64,000 bases of DNA, from positions 26,433-90,432 of the forward strand of contig JAFUAH010000025.1 in assembly GCA_017464345.1 (NCBI GenBank), in the 5' to 3' direction. The notes below the pieces were generated by a model that was not told the origin of the DNA, did no database searches, and saw nothing but the letters and a program-made list of their open reading frames with translations. The translations under genes and the position numbers were made by a program. Positions 1 through 9,207 of the stretch are shown here, one piece after another (within the stretch, counting starts at the first letter, position 1; each line of letters opens with the position of its first letter). This DNA comes from Bacteroidaceae bacterium. GTDB taxonomy: Bacteria > Bacteroidota > Bacteroidia > Bacteroidales > Bacteroidaceae.

Positions 1-1526
1 ATCTGCTGCAAAGCTACATTGACGAAAATGTGGGCGACTACATCGTCATGGCTAAAATGGTGCAGGCCACCGGACTTACGGATACCCTATCGAAGGTGAA
101 GGACGAGGTCTACGAAAACCTCAAGCAAACCGAAGACCCGCGTCTCGATAAATTGCCTAATTTCAACGAAGACGACAACGCTAAGGGTGGCAACGGATTC
201 CTGCCCGAACACCGTTACTACGGCTACACCATGTTTGCAGAGCCTGATGATTTTTGGCGCACGGAACTGGGTAAGGAACCCAAAGACATCTCCCCTGCCG
301 ACATCCAGGCATGGGTCGTAAGTAAGGGTTTCTATCCCGAGGCTAAAAACAACACGAGTTACAAGGACGAGGACAATGCTCTGAATATGTTCCTCACCTA
401 TCATCTGTTGCCCATGCGCCTACCGTCCAACAAGTTGGTCATCCACTATAATGAACGTGGGTACAACTACAAGACATCTACGGCTCCCACCGTCCCAACC
501 TATGAAATTTACACCACCATGGGTAAGCGCCGACTGATAAAACTTTATCAGGCCGGGGCACGCTTCTCCGCAGACGGAGAAAGCAAGATTTACATTAACC
601 GCTTCCCCGAACTGAACAATGGACGCCATGAAGACTACTCAGAGAAAAGTGGATGGGAAACGCCGGAGACCGAGGGTATCGTAGTAGGCACAGAGAGCGC
701 CACCAACCTGCTCAACGCCATCATCTATCCTATCAACAAAGTGCTGGTCTATGATGAGGCGACGCGTGAGAACCTGCAAAAACAGCGCATCCGCTTCGAC
801 CTTACCTCCATGTGCCCCGAGTTCATGAACAACGATCTGCGTGCTAATCGCGAGGTATTGCTCTACACAGGTATGCCAGCCGATGAAAACTACAAGTATC
901 TGGACAACATCGAACTGCGCAAGGGCACTAATTTCTACTATCTGAGTGGATTGGGTAAGAATTGGCTAAACTGGCAGGGCGACGAATTCAATATTCGTGG
1001 CAAATATGAGGTCATTTTCACATTGCCTCCTGTCCCCAAAGCTGGAACTTACGAAATTCGCTTCGCTGTACAGTCCAATAGTAACAAGCGTAGCATGTGT
1101 CAGGTCTACTTCGGTAAGAACAAGAGCAATCTGCCCGCCATGGGTCTGCCCCTCGACCTGCGCCAGGCTGGTACTTATCGTGCACTGGCCAGTGGAAATG
1201 TGACTTCAGCCCTCGTCGGATGGGAAAAAGACACCGACGACGACGATGACTACAATGCCGAGGTAGACAAAAAGATGCGTAACAATGACTTCATGAAGGG
1301 CCCGGCCATCTATGCCGGCACCCCAGGTGGCAGTAATTACGCCCGCTCCAACGAGCAGAACCTGCGCCGCATCATTGTCCGCGAGTACATGCAGCCCGAT
1401 GTTGTGTATTATCTCAAATTCAAGAGTGTACTCGACGACGATATGAAGGAATTCTACATGGACTACTTCGAATATTGTGCAAAGGAGGTATACGACAATC
1501 CGATGACTCCGGAAGACATTTGGTAA
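1..1526 (+). CDS. Fasciclin-like surface protein, 5' end cut by window
   Basis: The frame is open from base 3 to the TAA at 1524-1526, so the true start and any signal peptide lie upstream; the GTG at 30 is only the first possible start in view and is probably internal. The stretch NMFLTYHLLPMRLPSNKLV resembles the conserved core of fasciclin domains (helix ending in L-x-x-H), and the segment from about 40 to 240 fits one degenerate fasciclin unit. The C-terminal half looks like beta-rich extracellular sequence with a very acidic DDDDDYNAEVD loop. It sits 29 bases before a second fasciclin lipoprotein and upstream of SusC/SusD, so it is probably an accessory surface lipoprotein of that uptake operon. 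The fasciclin assignment rests on weak similarity; the ligand is unknown. Confidence 0.7.
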   Translation, partial: LLQSYIDENVGDYIVMAKMVQATGLTDTLSKVKDEVYENLKQTEDPRLDKLPNFNEDDNAKGGNGFLPEHRYYGYTMFAEPDDFWRTELGKEPKDISPADIQAWVVSKGFYPEAKNNTSYKDEDNALNMFLTYHLLPMRLPSNKLVIHYNERGYNYKTSTAPTVPTYEIYTTMGKRRLIKLYQAGARFSADGESKIYINRFPELNNGRHEDYSEKSGWETPETEGIVVGTESATNLLNAIIYPINKVLVYDEATRENLQKQRIRFDLTSMCPEFMNNDLRANREVLLYTGMPADENYKYLDNIELRKGTNFYYLSGLGKNWLNWQGDEFNIRGKYEVIFTLPPVPKAGTYEIRFAVQSNSNKRSMCQVYFGKNKSNLPAMGLPLDLRQAGTYRALASGNVTSALVGWEKDTDDDDDYNAEVDKKMRNNDFMKGPAIYAGTPGGSNYARSNEQNLRRIIVREYMQPDVVYYLKFKSVLDDDMKEFYMDYFEYCAKEVYDNPMTPEDIW

Positions 1527-1555
1527 ACTTCGTTCAATAGATAACAGATAATGAT

Positions 1556-3427
1556 ATGAAAACAATCAAGAAATACATTGGAGCGATTATGCTAGGGGGA
1601 ACAGTGCTGGCTCTTCCCAGTTGCTCCGACACCTGGGACGACCACTATACCCCCGGCGGTGGCGATAACACTGCTGCGACCGAAACTTTGTGGGACATCA
1701 TCTCCAGCAAACCGGAACTGAGCCGTTTCAAGGAGATTGCCGAGAAAACAACTTATTATCGTGATGAGATGCATCCACAGAACAACTACACGTTCAAGGA
1801 CATACTTCAGAGTCCTATGCAGGTGACTGTATGGGCGCCCGAGAACGACGCTTTCACGGATGCAGAATTCACTAAGTGGCAAAACTTGCTTGAAAGCAAC
1901 AACTACACCGTGCACCAGCAGTTACTCGGTAACACCGTCACTATGTGGCGTCAGGTGGCTACAGGTGCGGGTATTGACACACTGACTATGCTCAACGGCA
2001 AGAAGGCGGCCTTCGATAAGCAACAATTCACTATTCAGGGGTTATCGCTTAACGATAAGAATATTGCCGCCTCCAACGGTACACTGCACACGTTGAAGAC
2101 AATCCTTCCCTTCAAGTTCAATATCTACGAGTATCTAAAGGATGAGGAAAATGCTACAGCCAACAGCGTGATGCTCTTTCACGACTACATTGCAGCATAC
2201 GATACCACTTACTTCGACAAGAACTCTAGTATCGAGGGCAACCCCGACGCAGATGGTAATCCAACGTACGTGGATAGTGTCTACATAACCTCGAACTCAC
2301 TCTTCCGCGGCACACATCGTTTCCCAAAGGATGAGAACACAGAACAGTATGAGATGTATGACGAATGCTTCGGTGCCAACATCATTGCCGAAGACTCCAC
2401 CTTTATCGCCATCTTACCCACCGACAATGCTTGGAATCAGGCCATCCAGAAGTTGAAGCCCTATTACAACTACGCTGCGAAGTATGCCGATAAAGTGGAA
2501 CTGAACAAGAGTAGCAACAGTAGCACCGTCTCCCCACGCACCATCAGCAATGTGGACTCGCTGCAAGAGAAGAGTATCCTCATGGACATCATTTCACCGC
2601 TCTGCTTCAATCTCCACTTCCAGCCCAACGGCAGTGGTAACATCGGCCGCTGGCAGTTGGACGACTTCATGGCTAACAACAGCAAGGCTGAGTATTTTCT
2701 CAACACTTTTGGAGACACCATTCGTTCCAATACGGATGGCACCTGGGACAAGAGCGAGATGCTGAAGGGCCGGCAAGTATCCGTCAGCAACGGCGTTGCC
2801 ATTGTGGCTGATGAATGGAACGTACCTGCCAAACTTTACAAACCCGATGTCATCGTGGAAATTAATGGTAATACCATCTACAATCCCAACATCAAGGGAA
2901 CCTACGTGAACCGCCCCTTCAGTAACGAGGCAGCAGCAGCGTGGGTGGACAGCACAGGCCGCGTCACCGAGAATAATTTCTTTTACGTGGCACCAGCTAT
3001 CGCCGGTGGCGACCCCGTTATTGAATTCAAACTTGTGGGCACGCATGGCGAAAACTATGAAAGTGAAGTCATGAGTGGTAAATATGATGTCTATGCCGTC
3101 ATGGTTCCCAATTTCTATCAGACCAGCACCGACAGCATCGAAGGCGACACACTGAAGCACAAGTTCGTGGCCACCATGTACTACTGCAATGGCGCAGCCA
3201 CCGGACGTGATGCCAACAAGAAGAGCGGCACAGTGGAATATTTGGGTGAAAAGGTACAGGAAATACTGCTGTTCGAGGATTTCGAATTCCCCTACAGTTA
3301 CAAGAACCTGCTCCACTCTTATCCCACATTGCAGCTTACCACCAAGACCACGGGTACTGAACGTAAGACCGGCGGTTATAGCAATGACTTCTGTATCGAC
3401 CGTATCATTCTGAGAAGTAAAGATTAA
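1556..3427 (+). CDS. Fasciclin-domain lipoprotein
   Basis: 623 residues. The N-terminus has two lysines, a hydrophobic stretch and a lipobox ALPSC with the lipidated Cys at 23, so this should be a lipoprotein, probably surface exposed as is usual for SusD-linked proteins in this phylum. Residues about 40-190 form a fasciclin domain (TLWDIISSKPELSRFKEI opening, TVWAPENDAF middle, NGTLHTLKTIL end). Residues about 190-400 look like a second, more divergent unit (DSTFIAILPTDNAWNQAI). The remaining C-terminal part is beta-rich and unassigned. It lies 4 bases before susC, so the two are almost certainly cotranscribed. Fasciclin domains generally mediate adhesion; here a role in ligand capture for the transporter is an inference. 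Confidence 0.88.
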   Translation: MKTIKKYIGAIMLGGTVLALPSCSDTWDDHYTPGGGDNTAATETLWDIISSKPELSRFKEIAEKTTYYRDEMHPQNNYTFKDILQSPMQVTVWAPENDAFTDAEFTKWQNLLESNNYTVHQQLLGNTVTMWRQVATGAGIDTLTMLNGKKAAFDKQQFTIQGLSLNDKNIAASNGTLHTLKTILPFKFNIYEYLKDEENATANSVMLFHDYIAAYDTTYFDKNSSIEGNPDADGNPTYVDSVYITSNSLFRGTHRFPKDENTEQYEMYDECFGANIIAEDSTFIAILPTDNAWNQAIQKLKPYYNYAAKYADKVELNKSSNSSTVSPRTISNVDSLQEKSILMDIISPLCFNLHFQPNGSGNIGRWQLDDFMANNSKAEYFLNTFGDTIRSNTDGTWDKSEMLKGRQVSVSNGVAIVADEWNVPAKLYKPDVIVEINGNTIYNPNIKGTYVNRPFSNEAAAAWVDSTGRVTENNFFYVAPAIAGGDPVIEFKLVGTHGENYESEVMSGKYDVYAVMVPNFYQTSTDSIEGDTLKHKFVATMYYCNGAATGRDANKKSGTVEYLGEKVQEILLFEDFEFPYSYKNLLHSYPTLQLTTKTTGTERKTGGYSNDFCIDRIILRSKD

Positions 3428-3431
3428 GACT

Positions 3432-6400
3432 ATGAAAAAGACAAGCAATAGATTCTTGCACATAGACCTCAAAAGAGGGTTGTGCTTAGCCATGCTTTCG
3501 TGCGTATGTTTCTCTACTGTGTATGCTCAGGCTGAAACAGAAGAAGAGGATGCTGCAGCGGTCAATGTCTACAACAAGCGCAAGGCAGAAAAAGAGAAAG
3601 CAGAGAAACAGTATCCCATGCAGACGGTGAAGGGAATAGTCACCGACAATGCTACAGGTAATCCATTGGGCGGTGTACGCATTCAGGCTCTGGGCTACGA
3701 GAAATACTCAGTTCTGACTGAGGAAGACGGAACCTACAGCATCGACGTACCAGAATTCGTGCACACATTGTATCTCTATGTTCCTGGTTACGCTACCCAG
3801 CAGTTGGCCATCAAGAAGGGCAAGGAAGCCAATGCTTCCATGCTGAGCGATGTCTTCAACAGCTACTATACTGATGGCACGAACATTACCGCCAAGGCCA
3901 CTGCCCATCTGGACCAGACAAGTAGCCTCACAGTAGAGACAGACATGGAAAATAAACTGGCCGGTGCTCTGCACAGCATCAGTCGCAGCGGATTGCCCGG
4001 CCAAGGAGCCTACCTTTCCATTCGTGGCGTAAATTCGCTCAATGCCAATGCTCAGCCACTTATTGTCATCGATGGTAACATCATCGACCCCGAATATGAG
4101 CGTACCAGCCTCCATGCAGGTTATTTCAATAACTTACTGGCTGGCATCGACCCCGAAAATGTGGAAAGCATCGAAGTGCTGAAGAATGGTACTGCTCTCT
4201 ACGGTGCCAAGGGGGGCAATGGTGTCATCATTATCAAGACCAAGCGCGGACACAGCATGACCACAAAAATCAACGTTCGCCTCTATGGTGGTACGGAGTT
4301 CACTCCTAAACGACTGGACATGCTCAATGGCAATCAGTATCGCAGCTATCTGGGCGACCTGACAAAGACCGTGAAAGACGTGGACGTTCTGAATGGCCTC
4401 AACGGCATTGACAATGTCAATTGGGCCTTCCTCAACGACAATCCCACGAACTATTATTACAAGGTTTTCCACAACAATACTGACTGGCAGAAAGATATGT
4501 ATCATAACACCTTTGTCCAGAACTACAAGATTAATGTGGAGGGTGGCGATGAAATCGGCATGTACTCCCTGTCCTTGGGCTACAGCAAGGCTGATGCGAC
4601 CCAAAAGGGAACAGACTTTAGCCGTCTGAATCTGCGCTTCAACACCGACATCAAGATTGCCAGCAAACTATCCACTGGTCTGGACATTGCCTACAATCAG
4701 ACTGCCTACAATGTGTTGGACAACGGATGGAGCGAAGACTACGACATGCAGAACATCGGCAGTACTAATGTGCTGGGTCTCATTCAGAGTCCCATGCTCA
4801 ATCAGTATGCCTACTATCACGACGACAATCTGGGTTACTTGATGCGTTCCAACGACTACGCAGGTAAGTATGCCAGTGGTGACAACACCACATGGGTACA
4901 AAATCCCTTCAAGTTCCCCAGCTACATGGGCATCAACGAGAGTCTACGCAACCCCTATTGGATATTACAGAACGGCCAGGGTAAGAACAAGAATTACGCT
5001 GAACTGACACAAATTAACATCAATGTCAGTCCCAAATACCAAATCACCAAGCAGTTTAGCATCAGCGATCGCTTCAATTACCAGTTGAACCGCAACAATG
5101 AGAAGTATTTCCTTCCCAGTTCGGGTGCTACTCCCTACATGCTGACAGACTTAGGCACCATCCATGCCGTGCTGAAGTCTCAGTTCACCAAGGAAACAAC
5201 CCTGAACAACGACTTACGTCTGGAATGGAAGAACAGCTATGGTGCACATAATGTGGATGTATTCGGCGGATGGCGCTACAATAACTATAGTTATTCCTAC
5301 AGCTTCATGCGCGGATACAACAACGAAAATGACAAGCTGCCCAACATCTCGAAGAACATGCAGTACATCAACTACGGCGGTTCGAAGGACAACTGGGTGG
5401 ACATGACCTACTATTTGGATGCTTCCTACAACTTTGCCCATAAGTATTTTGCAGACTTCACTATCAGCAGTCAAGCCAGTAGCAAGTTCGGTAACAACAC
5501 TAAGGACGGCTTCCAACTCGGTGGTGTCAGCTGGGGCATCTTCCCCAGCCTGCAACTTGGCTGGCTCATCAGCAATGAGAAGTGGTTTAAGACGGGCAAG
5601 GGCATCAATTACCTGAAACTGACAGCAGGCGTGGATCAGAGCGGTAATGACGACCTGGATTACTATGCAGCCCGTACCTACTGGGAAAGCCAGCGCGTAA
5701 CAGAAAACACCGTTGGTCTGGTGCTGAGCAACATTGAGAACAGTACCATCCAGTGGGAAACTGTGACAAAATGGAATGTTGGCCTTGAAGGCTCCTTCCT
5801 CAACAATCGTCTCCATGCAGCCATTGACCTCTATCGCCATAAGGTGGACAATCTGCTTACCATCAAGGATCTGGAATACGTCTCTGGTATGCAAAAATAC
5901 TGGACCAATGAAGGCTCCATGCGCAATACGGGCTTCGACTTCTCTGTCAATGCAGCCTTGCTGAACAAGAAAGACTGGAAGTGGGAAGTTGGAGGAACCA
6001 TTGGGCACTACAATAACCAAATCACCAGCCTGCCCAACAACAGTCAGGTAACGTTGCCTGGTGGAAAGGTCGTCAACGGCTATATCAGTAGCATCTATGG
6101 TCAGGAAAACATCCTGACTGCCGTAGGTTATGCCTCCGGAAGTTTCTTTGGCTGGCAGACTGCAGGAGTCTTTGCCGACAATGCCGAGGCCACTGCTGCC
6201 AATCTGAGATACCCCACTGGCTTGGCAGATGCTGCCAACCAGTATCGTCCCTTCCAGGCTGGCGACGTACACTTCATCGACCAGAATGGTGACGGCATCA
6301 TTGACGACCAAGATAAGGTGGTCATTGGCAATCCCAATCCCGACATCTATGGTAACCTCTACACCAGCCTCACCTGGAAGAACCTTCGTCTGGATGTGAA

Positions 6401-6836
6401 CTTCAAGTACTCACTCGGCAACGACATCTACAACTACCAGCGTTCTATACTTGAAGGCATGAACACCACCTACAATCAGACGATTGCCGTGCTGAACCGC
6501 TGGACTTACGAAGGTCAGCGCACCTCTATCCCCAAGGTTTGCTACAACACCAGCGACGACTGGCGCAACAATGAGCGTATGAGTGACCGCTGGATCGAGG
6601 ACGGTAGTTATCTAAAGCTGAAGAACGTTCGTCTGACCTATACCATCCCCTACTCCAACAGTTGGCTCCAAGGGTTGAAGGTCTGGGCTGAAGGCAATAA
6701 TCTGTGCACCATCACACGCTATTTGGGTACCGATCCTGAAACCTCAGTTCGCAATAGTTCGCTCTATCAGGGCATCGATGCCGGACTCGTTCCCAGTGGC
6801 CGGAGCCTGAACATTGGTGTGTCTATCAACCTGTAA
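3432..6836 (+). CDS. SusC/RagA-type TonB-linked outer-membrane transporter
   Basis: 1134 residues, a normal length for SusC. The signal peptide ends near VYA-Q (residues 30-33). After an acidic and lysine-rich spacer (about 34-62) comes a carboxypeptidase-regulatory-like domain (VKGIVTDNATGNPLGGVRI, about 65-140). The plug follows, with the family signatures SIRGVNSL, PLIVIDG, IEVLKNGTALYGAKGGNG and VIIIKTKRG. The rest is the 22-strand beta barrel, ending in a short hydrophobic strand (NIGVSINL). SusC proteins import ligands through the outer membrane using TonB energy, with SusD as a lid. The start ATG is 4 bases after the fasciclin stop. No sugar hydrolase or lyase is next to it in this window, so the substrate cannot be deduced. 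Confidence 0.96.
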   Translation: MKKTSNRFLHIDLKRGLCLAMLSCVCFSTVYAQAETEEEDAAAVNVYNKRKAEKEKAEKQYPMQTVKGIVTDNATGNPLGGVRIQALGYEKYSVLTEEDGTYSIDVPEFVHTLYLYVPGYATQQLAIKKGKEANASMLSDVFNSYYTDGTNITAKATAHLDQTSSLTVETDMENKLAGALHSISRSGLPGQGAYLSIRGVNSLNANAQPLIVIDGNIIDPEYERTSLHAGYFNNLLAGIDPENVESIEVLKNGTALYGAKGGNGVIIIKTKRGHSMTTKINVRLYGGTEFTPKRLDMLNGNQYRSYLGDLTKTVKDVDVLNGLNGIDNVNWAFLNDNPTNYYYKVFHNNTDWQKDMYHNTFVQNYKINVEGGDEIGMYSLSLGYSKADATQKGTDFSRLNLRFNTDIKIASKLSTGLDIAYNQTAYNVLDNGWSEDYDMQNIGSTNVLGLIQSPMLNQYAYYHDDNLGYLMRSNDYAGKYASGDNTTWVQNPFKFPSYMGINESLRNPYWILQNGQGKNKNYAELTQININVSPKYQITKQFSISDRFNYQLNRNNEKYFLPSSGATPYMLTDLGTIHAVLKSQFTKETTLNNDLRLEWKNSYGAHNVDVFGGWRYNNYSYSYSFMRGYNNENDKLPNISKNMQYINYGGSKDNWVDMTYYLDASYNFAHKYFADFTISSQASSKFGNNTKDGFQLGGVSWGIFPSLQLGWLISNEKWFKTGKGINYLKLTAGVDQSGNDDLDYYAARTYWESQRVTENTVGLVLSNIENSTIQWETVTKWNVGLEGSFLNNRLHAAIDLYRHKVDNLLTIKDLEYVSGMQKYWTNEGSMRNTGFDFSVNAALLNKKDWKWEVGGTIGHYNNQITSLPNNSQVTLPGGKVVNGYISSIYGQENILTAVGYASGSFFGWQTAGVFADNAEATAANLRYPTGLADAANQYRPFQAGDVHFIDQNGDGIIDDQDKVVIGNPNPDIYGNLYTSLTWKNLRLDVNFKYSLGNDIYNYQRSILEGMNTTYNQTIAVLNRWTYEGQRTSIPKVCYNTSDDWRNNERMSDRWIEDGSYLKLKNVRLTYTIPYSNSWLQGLKVWAEGNNLCTITRYLGTDPETSVRNSSLYQGIDAGLVPSGRSLNIGVSINL

Positions 6837-6886
6837 GACGTTGAGAGTTGAAAGTTGAAAGTTAAAAGTTTTGACAATTGACAATT
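6837..6886. repeat. Short-word tandem repeat between susC and susD
   Basis: The 50-base gap contains near-repeats of the word AGTTGAAAGTT followed by two copies of TTGACAATT just before the susD start. It is low-complexity sequence of the type seen at several other junctions in this window. No promoter is apparent, so susC and susD are probably transcribed together through it. Confidence 0.7.
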
Positions 6887-9133
6887 ATGAAAAACAAAGC
6901 TATTATAAGTTTACTGATGGGGTGCATGGCCATGGGCACGATGACCACATCATGCGAAGACATGCTCTCCCCCGATAGCGAGCGCCATAGTTACACCGTG
7001 GCTCAGGACACGCTCTACAGCTATTGGGGCATCATCAAGTCCCTCCAAAACGTGGCAGAGCGCTATGTAGTGTTGGGCGAATGCCGTGGCGAACTCATTA
7101 GTGGCACGGGCTATATCAGCGATTCCATCACGGCCATCCTGGACTATGACATGAGCAAGGCCGTGGACGGCAGTTGCCGTTATCTGAAGGTCAGCGATTA
7201 CTACCACATCATCAACTCCTGCAATGCTTATTTAGCCTACTGCGACCGTGAGCGCAAGACGGGTACGCTGCAGCCCTACATGCTGAAGGAGGCCGCCCAG
7301 GTGGAGGCCATCCGTGCATGGGTCTACCTGCAGATGGTCCAGGTCTATGGCGAGGTTCCTTTCTACACTGAGCCTCTGCTCACCACCGACGACATCAGTG
7401 CCTTCATGCAGAGCCACCGTACGGTGACCATCGACAATCTGGCCGACGAATTGGCACCCAGCCTGACACAGGCCTTGCAGATTGAGAATGAGTATGGTAT
7501 GCCGGAGTACAACACTTACAATAAGGTCTGCCACAGTTCCAAGGTGATGATTCCTCTCAACGTCATCCTTGGCGACCTCTATCTGGCCAAAGGCGACAAG
7601 GCCAGTTGCACCTTGGCAGCACAGTACTACTATGACTACTTGTCTAACACGCAAGACTTGGGCCGTGTGATTCCCGGTGGCACGATTCCTACGAACATTC
7701 ACTATGGGTTTAAAGCTGATGGTATGGAGCAACCCATATATTTGCACACTGGCGAAATTCCTTGGTCATCGACAGGTGCAGTTAGCAGCACGCAAGAAGC
7801 CATGACTGCCATACCCTCCTCCACTAACAAACTTTGGGGTACCGTTCTCCGTGGTGTCAATGCCCTGTATGGCTACGACAGTGAAATCCGTGTACGCACA
7901 GAGGACACCAGTGACACCACTTCCACCACCAGTGCCTCCATTGTCCTGACCGCGAAGTACGACGTGAAGCAGCTGACCGCCAGTGACGCCTACTTCAACC
8001 TTTGCAAGGCCCAGGACTTCGAACTCTACATTGCTGCCAATGCATCACAAACCGAAGGTGCCAAGCCTACCGTAGACCCAGAAATAGGTGATGCACGCCA
8101 GTACTGGGTAAATGATATTTTCCAGACCTATCCCAACGGACTGCGTAGCACTGAGAAGTTCATCACCAAACTGAATCCACATGGTGCCTTCAGTACGGTT
8201 GGGTACATGATATACCGCAAGAGCATGATATGGTTGCGCTATGCAGAAGCCCTGAACGGTGCTGGCTATCCCAGCTATGCCTTTGCTATCCTGAAGAATG
8301 GTCTTTGCAATAATGACAGTTGGTATCCCACAGTCATTGATCCTGCCGAAATAACCAATGATTGGTATTCCACAAATTATGTTACAAATTATGACTATGC
8401 CATCAAAGAACGGGTATGGGTGTTGCTCAATGACTCTTTAGAACATTGGCCTACAAGCAAAGACTACTTCGACACAAGTGACGAAATGGAAGATTCACTG
8501 GTCTATTACGTAGACAACGGCATCATGACAGAAGACGAAGCCAATGCTTTATACAAGTATTACAATATTCGTTCTTTCGAGAACTACCCAGACACCAACA
8601 GTGTAGCTGTACTTAACTACATCGATGCCCGTGAGGTTAAACGTGCCCCCAGTTTCCTGAACTTCAAGTTCTCGTCACTAGATGGAGAAAATTTAGACGA
8701 GATTTTCTGGCGTCCAGCACTGAATTCTAATAACTTGAATTTTACGGCCAGAGCCTTGACAAGCAGCGATGTAAAGATATCCCATGGTATCCATAGCCAC
8801 GGGTGTGGTGCGTTGCGTTACAACGAGCGGAACAGTGTTTACAACTACGTGGACATGGTGGCCAAGAAGGCAGCAGACTATGGCTATACTCTCAGCAAAG
8901 AGGACATCTATAGCGGCAGTTACGACGATGTTGTGCAGAAGGCTGTCGAAGACCTCATTGTGGACGAAGAAGCGCTGGAACTGGCTTTCGAAGGCTGTCG
9001 TTTCTTTGACTTGCTGCGTGTGGCTCACCGACGCAACGACCCCAGTTATCTGGCCAAGCGTGTAGCTCTTCGCAATCCCGCTCTGCAGGGTAAACTCATG
9101 AATCCCAGAAACTGGTACTTCCCCTTACCCTAA
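6887..9133 (+). CDS. SusD/RagB-type nutrient-binding outer-membrane lipoprotein
   Basis: I take the ATG at 6887 as the start (an in-frame TTG lies 9 bases upstream at 6878), giving 748 residues, which is long for SusD (commonly 500-650). The signal ends in a lipobox MTTSC with Cys23. The N-terminal half shows the TPR-like helices of SusD, including the IRAWVYLQMVQVYGEVPFYTEP segment in which the invariant pattern A-x-x-Y-x-x-L-x-x-x-Y-G-x-x-P is recognisable. The C-terminal end has the usual ALELAFEGCRFFDLLRVAHR block, where SusD proteins carry E-x-R/F-E-G-x-R-x-x-D-L-x-R. It partners with the preceding SusC. The extra length lies in the middle and could be a ligand-specific insertion. Confidence 0.95.
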   Translation: MKNKAIISLLMGCMAMGTMTTSCEDMLSPDSERHSYTVAQDTLYSYWGIIKSLQNVAERYVVLGECRGELISGTGYISDSITAILDYDMSKAVDGSCRYLKVSDYYHIINSCNAYLAYCDRERKTGTLQPYMLKEAAQVEAIRAWVYLQMVQVYGEVPFYTEPLLTTDDISAFMQSHRTVTIDNLADELAPSLTQALQIENEYGMPEYNTYNKVCHSSKVMIPLNVILGDLYLAKGDKASCTLAAQYYYDYLSNTQDLGRVIPGGTIPTNIHYGFKADGMEQPIYLHTGEIPWSSTGAVSSTQEAMTAIPSSTNKLWGTVLRGVNALYGYDSEIRVRTEDTSDTTSTTSASIVLTAKYDVKQLTASDAYFNLCKAQDFELYIAANASQTEGAKPTVDPEIGDARQYWVNDIFQTYPNGLRSTEKFITKLNPHGAFSTVGYMIYRKSMIWLRYAEALNGAGYPSYAFAILKNGLCNNDSWYPTVIDPAEITNDWYSTNYVTNYDYAIKERVWVLLNDSLEHWPTSKDYFDTSDEMEDSLVYYVDNGIMTEDEANALYKYYNIRSFENYPDTNSVAVLNYIDAREVKRAPSFLNFKFSSLDGENLDEIFWRPALNSNNLNFTARALTSSDVKISHGIHSHGCGALRYNERNSVYNYVDMVAKKAADYGYTLSKEDIYSGSYDDVVQKAVEDLIVDEEALELAFEGCRFFDLLRVAHRRNDPSYLAKRVALRNPALQGKLMNPRNWYFPLP

Positions 9134-9156
9134 CCCAGAAACAAACTTTGATATGC

Positions 9157-9191
9157 AAAAAGAGGTATGCTCGCACGGCATACCTCTTTTT
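9157..9191. terminator. Bidirectional terminator between susD and comEC
   Basis: A perfect 14-base inverted repeat: AAAAAGAGGTATGC, a 7-base loop, then GCATACCTCTTTTT. The A run on one side and the T run on the other make it an intrinsic terminator for both the rightward susD transcript and the leftward comEC transcript. Confidence 0.9.
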
Positions 9192-9207
9192 GTTTGTCAT
9201 ACGAAGT

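Noticed and set aside
2594-3493. 299-residue - strand frame
   Set aside because: Antisense to the fasciclin gene and the susC start; no support.
5214-6311. 365-residue - strand frame
   Set aside because: Antisense to susC, no domain and no promoter.
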